The notes under the pieces are model-generated. The model searched no databases. It was not told the origin of the DNA and saw nothing but the letters and a program-made list of their open reading frames with translations. A program made the position numbers and the translations under genes. A DNA stretch of 22,103 nt from Acidimicrobiia bacterium (GTDB taxonomy: Bacteria > Actinomycetota > Acidimicrobiia > Acidimicrobiales > Hopanoidiivorantaceae). Position 1 is the stretch's first letter, and the number at the start of each line of letters is the position of its first letter. Shown piece after piece: positions 7,761-15,044 of this stretch. The stretch spans positions 1 through 22,103 of the forward strand of contig JAHRAM010000124.1 of NCBI GenBank assembly GCA_020027305.1, read 5' to 3'.

Positions 7761-8933
7761 TTATTTTCTAAGAAAACCTGTCGGGCTACAAATCATTGCT
7801 TTTCTGTTTTGGCGGCCTCGTATTTCAACTTCTTGCCCCAAAGCGCTTGCTTCAAATGAGCCTCCAGCTGTCTTTAAAAAACCCGTATTTAGAAAACCAA
7901 GCGCAATGGCACACGAAAGGGTTGGGGAATAATTTCCACTTGTAACCCTTCCAACCAATTTGTCTTCAAAAAATATTTCATCTCCGTTTCTAATTGGCCG
8001 CCTATCGTTTTCAATCTTAAACCCAAAGAGTAGTTGGCTTGGTTTAACTTCTAACTCTTTTTGAAGAGCCTCTCTGCCTAAAAAATCCCCTTTTTCAAAA
8101 TCAACTACCCAACCAAGCTGTGCCTGAAGCGGAGTAATGCCAACACCCAATTCATTGCCATAGAGTGGGTATCCTGCTTCTAGTCTTAATATGTCACGAG
8201 CAGAAAGCCCAGCAAGACTTGCCCCAGCACTCACTAAATCGCTAAGAAATTCTTTTGCCACACCTTCTGGCACTACACACTCCACGCCAGCTTCACCTGT
8301 GTAGCCAGTACCCAGCATTAAGATTTCTTCGCCCCTATATGAAAATGTTTGTGCGTGGTTTTTCTTAACCAATTGTTTGGATTTCAATAGCTCTTTTGAA
8401 AATACTTCTGACAACAGCTCACTTGTTTTTGGCCCTTGAACCGCTAAAAAAACATTTTGTCTGTCACTGTCAGTTTCAAGTTCTATAGTTTTAAGTTTTG
8501 CGCCAGTGCCACGTTTTTGCCCAACCTCTAAAAACTTGCCAGATTGGAATTCCTTCATTCTCACCTTCAAGTCTTCTAACACGGCCTCATAGTTGCCGGC
8601 ATTAACAATCAGCAAGTGTTCGTTTGGCGACAGACAGATACAGATTAAATCATCCAACACCGAGCCATCTTCAAAAAGCATGTGTGTGTAATGTGCTCTC
8701 ATTGGCTCAAGCATTTTTACATTGTTGGTGAGCCTCCACTGTAAAAAATCGCTCGCCCCTTTCAAATAAATTCGTCTCAGGTGGCTGACATCAAAAACGG
8801 CAACATTATTTCGACAAGCCTTATGCTCAGCAAGAGTTCCAGCTGGGTAGCTAAGCGGCATTTCCCACCCGTTGAAAGCTACAAACTTTGCCCCGTTTGC
8901 TTTATGAAAGGAATGGTAGAAAGAACGTTTCAA
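7761..8933 (-). CDS. gcvT: Glycine cleavage T-protein (aminomethyltransferase)
   Basis: The 390-residue protein transfers the aminomethyl-derived one-carbon unit from lipoylated H protein to tetrahydrofolate, releasing ammonia. Family hallmarks are the N-terminus LKRSFYHSFHKANGAKFVAF, then GWEMPLSYP, FDVSHL, the DGSVLDDL folate-site region, LSARDILRLEAGYPLYGNEL and the C-terminal VGRVTSGNYSPTL. Length is normal. The start is TTG at 8933 and gives the usual LKR beginning; the first internal Met (residue 25) lies inside a conserved block. The TTG overlaps the TGA of the upstream small gene within TTGA, suggesting translational coupling. It is the last gene of a minus-strand group that also contains gcvH; no gcvP is in the window. 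It converges on the redoxin gene with a 25-bp gap. Confidence 0.93.
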   Translation of the reverse strand: MKRSFYHSFHKANGAKFVAFNGWEMPLSYPAGTLAEHKACRNNVAVFDVSHLRRIYLKGASDFLQWRLTNNVKMLEPMRAHYTHMLFEDGSVLDDLICICLSPNEHLLIVNAGNYEAVLEDLKVRMKEFQSGKFLEVGQKRGTGAKLKTIELETDSDRQNVFLAVQGPKTSELLSEVFSKELLKSKQLVKKNHAQTFSYRGEEILMLGTGYTGEAGVECVVPEGVAKEFLSDLVSAGASLAGLSARDILRLEAGYPLYGNELGVGITPLQAQLGWVVDFEKGDFLGREALQKELEVKPSQLLFGFKIENDRRPIRNGDEIFFEDKLVGRVTSGNYSPTLSCAIALGFLNTGFLKTAGGSFEASALGQEVEIRGRQNRKAMICSPTGFLRK

Positions 8934-9238
8934 ATAAGATTAGATACCAGCTTTTCAAATCTTCGTGGCTCAGCCGCTATGATTTGAATGTGTGGGTAGA
9001 GCTTTTTCAATGTTTTGATATTTAGCTTAGTTGCCAACTTTTTGCGAAAGGTGACAACTTCTACAAACAGCTCTTTTTGCGGCAGATAAAAATCGGGTGA
9101 AAAATCGCTTCCGTTGAGTGTGAAATTGACGGGCTTATAAATCCATTGTAAATGATTGCGTGTAGCCACATTTGAAAAATGCTCCTCTAAGGGATGAGCA
9201 AAATCAACTCCTGTTAGGGGCGACAAAAATAATGACAC
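8930..9238 (-). CDS. Small PD-(D/E)XK nuclease-like protein
   Basis: The 102-residue protein contains FSPDFYLP at 46-53 and ELFVEVVTF at 56-64. These look like the PD...ExV core of the restriction-endonuclease-like fold, with Asp49, Glu60 and nearby Lys66/Lys67 as candidate active-site residues. The Lys is not at the canonical E-x-K position. Similar short proteins occur in actinobacteria, but no function is known to me. The start is GTG without a clear ribosome-binding site. The stop overlaps the gcvT start by 2 bases. It lies 39 bp downstream of the MerR gene, so it is probably in that operon. Nuclease activity is inference. Confidence 0.65.
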   Translation of the reverse strand: MSLFLSPLTGVDFAHPLEEHFSNVATRNHLQWIYKPVNFTLNGSDFSPDFYLPQKELFVEVVTFRKKLATKLNIKTLKKLYPHIQIIAAEPRRFEKLVSNLI

Positions 9239-9277
9239 GATAAAACTGACTAACGAACAAATTGGATAAGCAGAAGC

Positions 9278-9811
9278 CTAAAACCCACCAAGCTCTTCTT
9301 GAAGCCCTAGCTTGCCGATGTTTTCATCAACTTCTCGCTTAACTTCTGAGAGGTTTAAAATGTTTAGATTTAAGATGCCTTGCCCAGGCTTTGCCTTAGT
9401 GCTTTTTTCAGCCAAGGTAATAAGCGATTCCTTGTCGACAATCACGGCATTTTTATCGTCTTCACAAACCAAAATTGAATCATAAACCGAAGCCTTGAGG
9501 GCATCTCTCACATATAAAAAATTGGTGAGGATAAGGTCAAGATCTTGTCCGATACCACGAAGTTTCTGAGCAACATTAAATTCTAAAATATCTCGGTAGC
9601 TATAATACCTTGTGCTGCCCGAACCTTTTCCACTATCAATTGAAGCTGACACTATCTCCTTGGTCGTCCACGTATCAACTTGACGAAGTGTTAAACCAGT
9701 TATTCTTGCCACCTGCTCAGAGGTGTAACCTTCAGGTTCTTGTGACTCTTCAACAGAATCAAAACCTTCAAAACTTTGTTGAAGGTTATCATTTTTCTTT
9801 TTCCGTGCCAT
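9278..9811 (-). CDS. MerR-family regulator (Rv1830-like)
   Basis: This 177-residue regulator has a charged, disordered N-terminus (1-28), then a MerR-type winged helix (about 29-90): YTSEQVARITGLTLRQVDTW and STRYYSYRDILEFNVAQKLRGIG. The C-terminal region is short and lacks metal-binding Cys pairs. Its place after the bifunctional nuclease, FtsR-type MerR and FHA genes matches M. tuberculosis Rv1830. The start ATG has a clear Shine-Dalgarno AAGGGG about 9 nt upstream. A consensus promoter with an overlapping inverted repeat lies about 105 bp upstream, consistent with autoregulation. Target genes are not known; gcvT, two genes downstream, is a candidate. Confidence 0.85.
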   Translation of the reverse strand: MARKKKNDNLQQSFEGFDSVEESQEPEGYTSEQVARITGLTLRQVDTWTTKEIVSASIDSGKGSGSTRYYSYRDILEFNVAQKLRGIGQDLDLILTNFLYVRDALKASVYDSILVCEDDKNAVIVDKESLITLAEKSTKAKPGQGILNLNILNLSEVKREVDENIGKLGLQEELGGF

Positions 9812-9908
9812 TTACGTTTCCCCTTTTCACCATTTCACTTTTCAGTGTGTCAGTGTGTATCACCGTTTTTTATGTTTTTGTGGATGCAATCAATTTGAAT
9901 TACATCAA

Positions 9909-9923
9909 TGTATTTATAATACA
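9909..9923. promoter_or_regulatory. 15-bp inverted repeat over the MerR promoter -10
   Basis: TGTAT-TTATA-ATACA is a perfect 5+5 inverted repeat with a 5-base centre. It covers the -10 hexamer of the promoter in this gap. A neighbouring TACAT-CA-ATGTA at 9901-9912 shares part of it. Operators overlapping -10 usually repress, and autoregulation by the downstream MerR protein is the simplest reading, but this is inference. Confidence 0.45.
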
Positions 9924-9945
9924 ATGAAACAGTGCTACCTGTCAA
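9916..9945 (-). promoter_or_regulatory. Sigma-70-type promoter for merR-nuclease-gcvT
   Basis: On the minus strand TTGACA (9945-9940) and TATTAT (9921-9916) are separated by 18 bp. The expected transcript has a leader of about 95-100 nt before the MerR ATG at 9811. A perfect -35 and a near-perfect -10 make this the best promoter seen in the window. It gives the downstream genes an entry point separate from the gcvH-garA-ftsR part. Confidence 0.6.
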
Positions 9946-9979
9946 GAAGAATTTTTTAAGCGCAATTTTCTAAAACTCA

Positions 9980-10675
9980 TCAGTCGCCTTTTTCAAAATC
10001 GCCCTTATCAAGATCTCCCCGTTCAAAATCGCCTTTGTCAAGATCTCCCCGTTCAAAGTCGCTCTTCTCAAAGTCTTCAGGGCTAACAGTTTTGATGAAG
10101 TCTTGAAAATCTTTAAGTAGTGTAGAGGTGTCAATCCCTTCATCAATTTCTTCCATGAAATAATCTGCTGGTGCCTCTAGTGGAAAATCTGAATTCTCGT
10201 TCAAGAATGCATTTTCTTCCATTATGCGCCCCTCAACATATATCGGACATTTCACCCTAACAGCAAGAGCAATGGCATCTGATGGGCGAGCAGATATTCT
10301 AATAAAATCATCGTGGTTAATGTTTTGCTGCGTAGAAGATTCATCGTCAGAAATGTTTGGGGCAATCACTATTTCTGCAAAATAAGTTTCTTCCTTCATG
10401 TCTATTATCTCGACTGCGACAACGATGGCATCAAGCCCTTCTACTATTGAACTCAATAAGTCATGCGTTCTTGGGCGAGGCGAATGAATTTCTTCCATCC
10501 CCTGCTCAATTGCCAAATAGGAGTCAAACTCAATAAAGATCGGTAGGTACCTTTCGATGTTTAGCTCTGGGTCTTTTTCTCTCAGCAAGACAAAATAAGA
10601 ACGTCTGTTTTCTAAAGTGTTATATAACTGCCGAACGCCTATTACATCAACAAGTGATTTGTATTCTGAGTCCAT
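9980..10675 (-). CDS. Bifunctional nuclease (DUF151) family protein with C-terminal repeat tail
   Basis: The 231-residue protein has a BFN/DUF151 domain at about 5-165, with RTHDLLSSIVEGL at about 70-82 and RISARPSDAIALAVRVKCPIYV near 127-148. It is equivalent in position to M. tuberculosis Rv1829. The BFN family is named for reported DNase/RNase activity, but the role of the actinobacterial members is unclear. The usual acidic C-terminus with DFxDFIKTVSPEDF is followed by an extra tail of about 30 residues built from five-residue units such as DFERG and DLDKG, encoded by a roughly 30-bp tandem DNA repeat. The start is ATG and the stop TGA. It lies 70 bp downstream of the ftsR-like gene. Confidence 0.85.
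   Translation of the reverse strand: MDSEYKSLVDVIGVRQLYNTLENRRSYFVLLREKDPELNIERYLPIFIEFDSYLAIEQGMEEIHSPRPRTHDLLSSIVEGLDAIVVAVEIIDMKEETYFAEIVIAPNISDDESSTQQNINHDDFIRISARPSDAIALAVRVKCPIYVEGRIMEENAFLNENSDFPLEAPADYFMEEIDEGIDTSTLLKDFQDFIKTVSPEDFEKSDFERGDLDKGDFERGDLDKGDFEKGD
9983..10072 (-). repeat. 30-bp tandem repeat encoding pentapeptide-like tail
   Basis: Two nearly identical copies of a 30-bp unit, containing ATCAAGATCTCCCCGTTCAA or GTCAAGATCTCCCCGTTCAA on the plus strand, are flanked by diverged half-copies. In the protein this gives alternating DFERG and DLDKG units. The high DNA identity between copies points to recent slippage or duplication. Confidence 0.8.
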
Positions 10676-10745
10676 GATTCTAAATTCTACACAATATGAC
10701 TATGTTCTAACCTTATAAAACAATTTGAGCGCATCGGTGGTGCCT

Positions 10746-11441
10746 TTACAAGTTCAACCTAAATTCTCTCTTAAGCAAGGCTTGGCGGAAATCTCGGCCA
10801 GCCGTTGCCAACTCATCCACTTTTAGAAATGCTTCCCTGTCTTCAATCTTTTGAAATAGTGGAGCAGTTATCTGAAGGGCGAGATCTGCCTCTTGTTCGG
10901 CTGCCCGTTGAAACGCCTTCAAATGTCTTGCCTCAAATCCGTTTGCTAGAAGTGGCTTTGCCGACCTAAGCACTGATAAGTCATCTTCAGAAAACTCTGG
11001 GCCGTGACTCACAACGCCAGACTCTTTTAATACCTTCAACTGTGAAGGAGTTGAGCTTGCTGCCTTGAGCAGTTCGCCCTCTGTCATTTTCTTTTTCGGC
11101 TTTTTATTGACTATAAACATTTTTGAGGAGCTAGGTGCCTTGATTTTGATATCACCAGATTTGAGTTTGTCTGCAATTACTTCTAGAGGCAGGTGCTCAT
11201 CTCGTTGTGCCATCAAAATGCTTTTCAGTTGTGCTAAATCTTTTTCTGTATAACGCCTGTAGCCAGAAGGGTCTCGCTTAGGGGTAATGAGCCCTTTGTC
11301 TTCTAGATAACGAACTTTAGAAACACTCACATTTGTGAACTCTCTGCTTAGGGAATCTACCAACTCCCCTATTTTGAATTCACCCTTCTTGGTTTTTTGT
11401 GAATTGGTTTTTTTGCTGGCAATAATATTTTTGTCTTTCAC
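10746..11441 (-). CDS. ftsR: MerR-family regulator, FtsR-like (Rv1828-type)
   Basis: This 231-residue protein has a basic N-terminal extension and a MerR winged helix at about 22-95 (FKIGELVDSL, VSVSKVRYLEDKGLITPKR, SGYRRYTEKDLAQL, ILMAQRDEHLPLEVI). A second helical domain extends to the C-terminus. This matches the actinobacterial FtsR group (Rv1828), whose corynebacterial member activates ftsZ. Its place between the FHA gene and the DUF151 gene supports the assignment. The start is GTG at 11441; no ATG precedes the conserved helix. A Lys-rich stretch (about 107-118) links the two domains. Regulation of ftsZ here is inferred from family only. Confidence 0.87.
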   Translation of the reverse strand: MKDKNIIASKKTNSQKTKKGEFKIGELVDSLSREFTNVSVSKVRYLEDKGLITPKRDPSGYRRYTEKDLAQLKSILMAQRDEHLPLEVIADKLKSGDIKIKAPSSSKMFIVNKKPKKKMTEGELLKAASSTPSQLKVLKESGVVSHGPEFSEDDLSVLRSAKPLLANGFEARHLKAFQRAAEQEADLALQITAPLFQKIEDREAFLKVDELATAGRDFRQALLKREFRLNL

Positions 11442-11519
11442 CTTATTTGTGTTTTGTGTTTTGCATTGTGATTTTACTTTTTTTAATTTGTAGAGATATT
11501 TTTCTTTTCTTTGGGTTGT

Positions 11520-11906
11520 TTATGAAATCTCAACATCTAAATAGAGGAAACGGAACTTGCCGATTTGAACCTCGTCGCCAGATGTTAGGGTTTGGTTTTC
11601 AATTCTTTCTTTGTTGACATAAGTGCCATTGAGCGAACCCATATCTTTTATTGTCACAACATCACCTTCTTTTGAAATTTCTGCATGCTGGCGAGACACG
11701 GTCACATCATCTAGGTAAATATCGCTACTGGAATGACGCCCAAGAGTTGTGTTTTTTGAAATCTCATACTTAGAGTTGGCTTTTGGGCCTTGGGTGAGAA
11801 TGAGCCGTGGGCCGCTTCCAGATAAAGACACCTCACTGTCGGCAAGCTCTTTTGTAAGGTCAGAAATAATCTGTGTTTGGTCTGGTTGTTCAGGCTCGTT
11901 TGGCAT
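11520..11906 (-). CDS. garA: FHA-domain protein, GarA-like
   Basis: The 128-residue protein is an FHA phosphothreonine-binding module at about 34-128, with GRH at 56-58, SRQH at 71-74 and SLNGTYVN at 91-98. It aligns well with mycobacterial GarA (LDDVTVSRQHAE, NGDEVQIGKF). GarA switches 2-oxoglutarate and glutamate enzymes according to phosphorylation of a Thr in an N-terminal ETTS motif. Here the short N-terminus has DQTQII with a single Thr11 in the corresponding place. It lies 14 bp after gcvH and 78 bp before ftsR, the same order as in M. tuberculosis. Control of central nitrogen metabolism is inferred from family and synteny. Confidence 0.87.
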   Translation of the reverse strand: MPNEPEQPDQTQIISDLTKELADSEVSLSGSGPRLILTQGPKANSKYEISKNTTLGRHSSSDIYLDDVTVSRQHAEISKEGDVVTIKDMGSLNGTYVNKERIENQTLTSGDEVQIGKFRFLYLDVEIS

Positions 11907-11920
11907 TTTTTTGTCTATAT

Positions 11921-12301
11921 TTACGAGATTAGTTCACTATATTGGCTTGCTGTAAGCAACTCTTCTTTTGGGCTGTCTTTACCTAATTCTATTTCACACA
12001 TCCAGCCTTCACCATAGGGGTCAGAGTTCACTAACTCAGGTTGCTCAGCCAATTTTTCATTCACTGATTTTATGGTTCCCGAAATCGGGCTATAGAGGTC
12101 AGACACCGACTTGGTCGATTCAGCTTCACCAAAAGCATCGCCAACAACAACTTCTGTTCCCGTTGGTTTTATTTCCACAAACACAACATCACCTAGAGCG
12201 TCTTGGGCATAGTCAGTAATGCCTACCCGATAAATTCCTGCCCCAGCATCACGAACCCATTCATGGTCTTTTGTGTAGCTCAAATCCTCTGGGGTGTTCA
12301 T
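11921..12301 (-). CDS. gcvH: Glycine cleavage H protein
   Basis: This is the 126-residue lipoyl carrier of the glycine cleavage system. It shuttles the aminomethyl group between P, T and L proteins. The lipoylation site is Lys64 in ESTKSVSDLY. The N-terminal YTKDHEWV, the VGITDYAQDALGDVVFVEIK segment and the C-terminal GEGWMCEIEL are typical. Length is normal. The start is ATG. It lies 63 bp downstream of the pgsA-like gene and 14 bp upstream of garA; gcvT ends the same gene run. No glycine riboswitch was recognised upstream. Confidence 0.95.
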   Translation of the reverse strand: MNTPEDLSYTKDHEWVRDAGAGIYRVGITDYAQDALGDVVFVEIKPTGTEVVVGDAFGEAESTKSVSDLYSPISGTIKSVNEKLAEQPELVNSDPYGEGWMCEIELGKDSPKEELLTASQYSELIS

Positions 12302-12364
12302 GTTATGAATTCTAGCCTCAACCTCTACTTTAGGCTTTTTAAAATTTGAATTCCAGCCACATTT

Positions 12365-12955
12365 TTATTCTTTCTTTTCTGGGTTGCCCTGCTTGCGTTC
12401 TTTAAGTTGTGTTTTAACTGCTGGAATATACATAGAAAGCGCCATATAGCCCAACACCACTCCACCTATTCCAGTTATCCAAGCTGCAATTTCAGCAGTT
12501 TGTTCAACCCCGCTTGGAACTTTTGCACCTGCCAGCAAAAAAAGCGGGAGTGACCAGAACAAAGCAAATGTGCCAGCCTTTCCAAACCAGTTGACTTTTA
12601 TAGTATCTAGTTTCATAAAGGCTAGAACTAAAACTGCGGTCACAATGATGGCTTCTCTGGCAAGTATTGTAATCCCTATTCCAAACGGCAAAGTTTCATC
12701 TATGAGAAGACTAATTATTGCAACAAGTGCCAGCACTCTGTCAACTGTGGGGTCTAAAATTCTACCAATAGAAGTTTCCTGGTTGAGCTTCCTCGCCAAA
12801 TATCCATCAACCCAATCTGTGGCCGCCATGCCTCCCAATAAGAATGCAGCAGCTAAACGATTTTCTATACCAAAGAGAATGAAAACAAATACTGGGATTG
12901 CGATAAATCTGAGTGCCGAGATTATGTTTGGGATTGTGAGAAATTGGTTTTTCAT
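12365..12955 (-). CDS. pgsA: CDP-alcohol phosphatidyltransferase (PgsA-like)
   Basis: The 196-residue integral membrane enzyme carries the full family motif D-x2-D-G-x2-A-R-x8-G-x3-D-x3-D: Asp47, Asp50, Gly51, Ala54, Arg55, Gly64, Asp68 and Asp72. About five hydrophobic segments surround it, and the C-terminus is a charged tail. The family displaces CMP from a CDP-linked lipid with an alcohol; PgsA-type members make phosphatidylglycerophosphate. Which alcohol is used cannot be read from sequence. Position upstream of gcvH-garA resembles Rv1822 (pgsA2). The start ATG is only 15 bp from the divergent HIT gene start. Confidence 0.85.
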   Translation of the reverse strand: MKNQFLTIPNIISALRFIAIPVFVFILFGIENRLAAAFLLGGMAATDWVDGYLARKLNQETSIGRILDPTVDRVLALVAIISLLIDETLPFGIGITILAREAIIVTAVLVLAFMKLDTIKVNWFGKAGTFALFWSLPLFLLAGAKVPSGVEQTAEIAAWITGIGGVVLGYMALSMYIPAVKTQLKERKQGNPEKKE

Positions 12956-12970
12956 AATAAATTGAGTTTA

Positions 12971-13396
12971 ATGGCAACCATTTTTACAAAGATAATTAAT
13001 AAAGAGCTACCTGGATCATTTCTTTGGAGAGATGATAAGTGTGTGGCATTTCTTTCTATCAACCCTGTGCGTGAGGGGCATAGCTTGGTTGTGCCGATAG
13101 CTGAGGTTGACCACTGGCTAGATTTAGATTTGGAAACTTCTGCTCACTTGACGAAGGTAGGGCAACACATTGGAAAAGCCCTTTTTGAGATTTACAAGCC
13201 GTTGCGGGTCGGCACAATGATTGCAGGGTTTGAAGTTCCACACACTCACCTTCATATTATGTGCATAGACAATATGGCTGATATGGATTTAGTGAATGCT
13301 GCTCAAAGTGTGTCGCCAGATGAGCTTTCAAAAACTGCTGGCAGCATTCGAGAGGTTTTGTCTTCTCACGGGCACAGCTCGGTGTCTGATTCTTAA
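12971..13396 (+). CDS. HIT-family (histidine triad) protein
   Basis: The 141-residue protein has the histidine triad H91-T-H93-L-H95 near its C-terminus and the N-terminal FTKIINKELPGSFLWRDD and NPVREGHSLVVP segments typical of HIT hydrolases. These act on nucleotide-phosphate linkages such as AMP-amino compounds; the substrate here is unknown. I chose ATG at 12971; the frame extends to a TTG at 12944, but that would overlap the start of the divergent pgsA-like gene and adds nonconserved residues. Start codons of the two divergent genes are 15 bp apart, so its promoter must lie in the pgsA coding region or the mRNA is leaderless. It converges on the DUF2079 gene with a 27-bp gap. Confidence 0.9.
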   Translation: MATIFTKIINKELPGSFLWRDDKCVAFLSINPVREGHSLVVPIAEVDHWLDLDLETSAHLTKVGQHIGKALFEIYKPLRVGTMIAGFEVPHTHLHIMCIDNMADMDLVNAAQSVSPDELSKTAGSIREVLSSHGHSSVSDS

Positions 13397-13423
13397 AAAT
13401 GGCTGACGCTTAAAAATTGCAAC

Positions 13424-14806
13424 CTATCTTTGAAAGATATAGATTGGCACTTGCTCAGCTTTAGATTCTGCACTGGCTTCTGGTTCAATGCTGGCTTCAG
13501 ATTTTTGCCCTACTTCTGATTTTTTCCAGCCGTCAGCAACCATAGCTTCCACAACATTGTCGCGCTGTTGCTGATTTCTACCAAAGACAGCTGAGTCGAT
13601 TAAAATCCAATGTGCGCCCCTAGCTTGACGAACTACATCTTTGGGCATTGTGTCTGAGATATTTTCTGGTAGTTTTATTTCAAACAAATTCTTCCGCTCA
13701 GCCAAACTAGACAATAAGTTCGTGGTTGCCCCTACCCTAGTGTTTATTGAAGCTTCATCCTTTGGAACTTTTGCAACTGCTTCTTCAAGCACAGCTTGGC
13801 GGTCGTTCCAATGCCATGGCTCATTGTAAAAAGAACTTCTAGAATCTTGGATGAATAGTAGCAAGGCAGCCAGTATTAACACCAAGATTATGTATAGATT
13901 AACCCTTACCCGTTCAACCAACACAGTTCCAATTCGTTTAAGGGCAAACACGGTCGCCAAAAATAAAAAGGCAATCACAGGGATTGCTTGTTCTGCTTCG
14001 CCTAGTTGATTGGCTTCAACATCGGCAAGCAGATAAAAGAAGTAGAGTGGCACCACTGGCAAAATATAAAGCGGGCGAACCAGTGGCAGAAACACTAGCG
14101 GGGCAAGCAGCCCAATCACACTGATAATATTTTGTTCGGTTCGCAAATCGGTTATCACTTGTGCTGGGTCAGTTATCATTCCCCAAACCACACTGAAGGG
14201 ATTGCTACCATAGCTGCTGAATGACTCAATGGCGCTGAAGCCATCACCCAGCAATGTTTGAAATACCAAAACTGACAGAAGCAGCCAGCCAAAGGCAAGC
14301 CCAAATGTGACTAGCCCCAGTTGACGTTTTTTCTCAAATATAAGAAGCAGCCCAAAACCAGCCATAGCTAATCCCAAATCTGCTCGGCAGGCAAGGATGA
14401 AAGCAATGAGCAGAAAATATTTGGTGTGGAACTTCCAGCCTAACTGGGTTAGCCTTCCGCCCCCTTGGCTTCCATCTCCTCCAGTACTTAGCCCTAAATA
14501 AAGTGCATAAAATATTGCTGGTAGAGCTAGAGCTTCTGGTGAAAAACCAGAAAGGTTTGCGCTGTGAACACTTGTGGAAACTCCATAGACAAAAACTAAG
14601 GCACTAGATGTTCCAAAATGTAGCTTGCCTAAATTTCTGGCAATGTAGAATAGTGGAACTACCGCTAGGCTGAGCGCCAGAGATTGGAGAAAAAGCAAAG
14701 TAGAAGCCGTTGGCAAAATGCGGGTTATCACGCTGAGCGGATAAATGATGTATTGCCCTGCCCCTGCTAATAAATTTTCACCATTCAAAAGCGATGACTC
14801 AGGCAC
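13424..14806 (-). CDS. DUF2079 polytopic membrane protein (N-terminus extends upstream without a start codon)
   Basis: From the first canonical start (GTG at 14806) this is 460 residues with about nine to ten hydrophobic helices and a soluble C-terminal domain (from about residue 325) ending in a Glu/Ser/Ala-rich stretch and VPIYIFQR. It resembles DUF2079 proteins, which look like glycosyltransferase-C-type membrane proteins of unknown function. The same frame is open for another 78 codons upstream and clearly encodes family sequence there, including the first TM helix and GFDLATWVQSLW. The GTG start would remove these, so it is probably not the native start. The gene may be mutated at its 5' end or use an unusual start. 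The stop is TAG. Confidence 0.72.
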   Translation of the reverse strand: MPESSLLNGENLLAGAGQYIIYPLSVITRILPTASTLLFLQSLALSLAVVPLFYIARNLGKLHFGTSSALVFVYGVSTSVHSANLSGFSPEALALPAIFYALYLGLSTGGDGSQGGGRLTQLGWKFHTKYFLLIAFILACRADLGLAMAGFGLLLIFEKKRQLGLVTFGLAFGWLLLSVLVFQTLLGDGFSAIESFSSYGSNPFSVVWGMITDPAQVITDLRTEQNIISVIGLLAPLVFLPLVRPLYILPVVPLYFFYLLADVEANQLGEAEQAIPVIAFLFLATVFALKRIGTVLVERVRVNLYIILVLILAALLLFIQDSRSSFYNEPWHWNDRQAVLEEAVAKVPKDEASINTRVGATTNLLSSLAERKNLFEIKLPENISDTMPKDVVRQARGAHWILIDSAVFGRNQQQRDNVVEAMVADGWKKSEVGQKSEASIEPEASAESKAEQVPIYIFQR

Positions 14807-15040
14807 ATCCCCTTGCTCAATTAGCCAAAGGCTTTGAACCCAAGTTGCTAAATCAAATCCAGCCCCCCCACTTGGAAATGCCCTAACCAGAGCCAGTGTA
14901 AACAGCCAAATAAATAATATGAGAGCATAAATCCAAGGAGCAAATAGCCATCCACGCGGAGTGCTTATGCGAGCCTGAGCAATTAGATAATATCGCTCAA
15001 GCCTTAAACGGAATTGCGAAGTTGTTTTGACTTGTCTGTT
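14807..15040 (-). other. Conserved in-frame 5' extension of the DUF2079 gene, no ATG/GTG/TTG
   Basis: The frame is open from the TAA at 15041-15043 to the GTG at 14806, 78 codons. It reads RLRLERYYLIAQARISTP, then a TM helix (WLFAPWIYALILFIWLF), then GFDLATWVQSLWLIEQGD, which matches the DUF2079 pattern FDLxxxxQxxW. I checked each codon: none is ATG, GTG or TTG. Only rare starts such as ATT, ATA or CTG exist. An out-of-frame ATG at about 14951 leads to an early stop. Options are a lost start codon (young pseudogene), a rare start codon or a sequence error. Confidence 0.7.
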
Positions 15041-15044
15041 TTAA

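Noticed and set aside
12302..12364. Glycine riboswitch ahead of gcvH
   Set aside because: The gap is only 63 bp and lacks the conserved riboswitch core; only a short AGCCT/AGGCT pairing is present.
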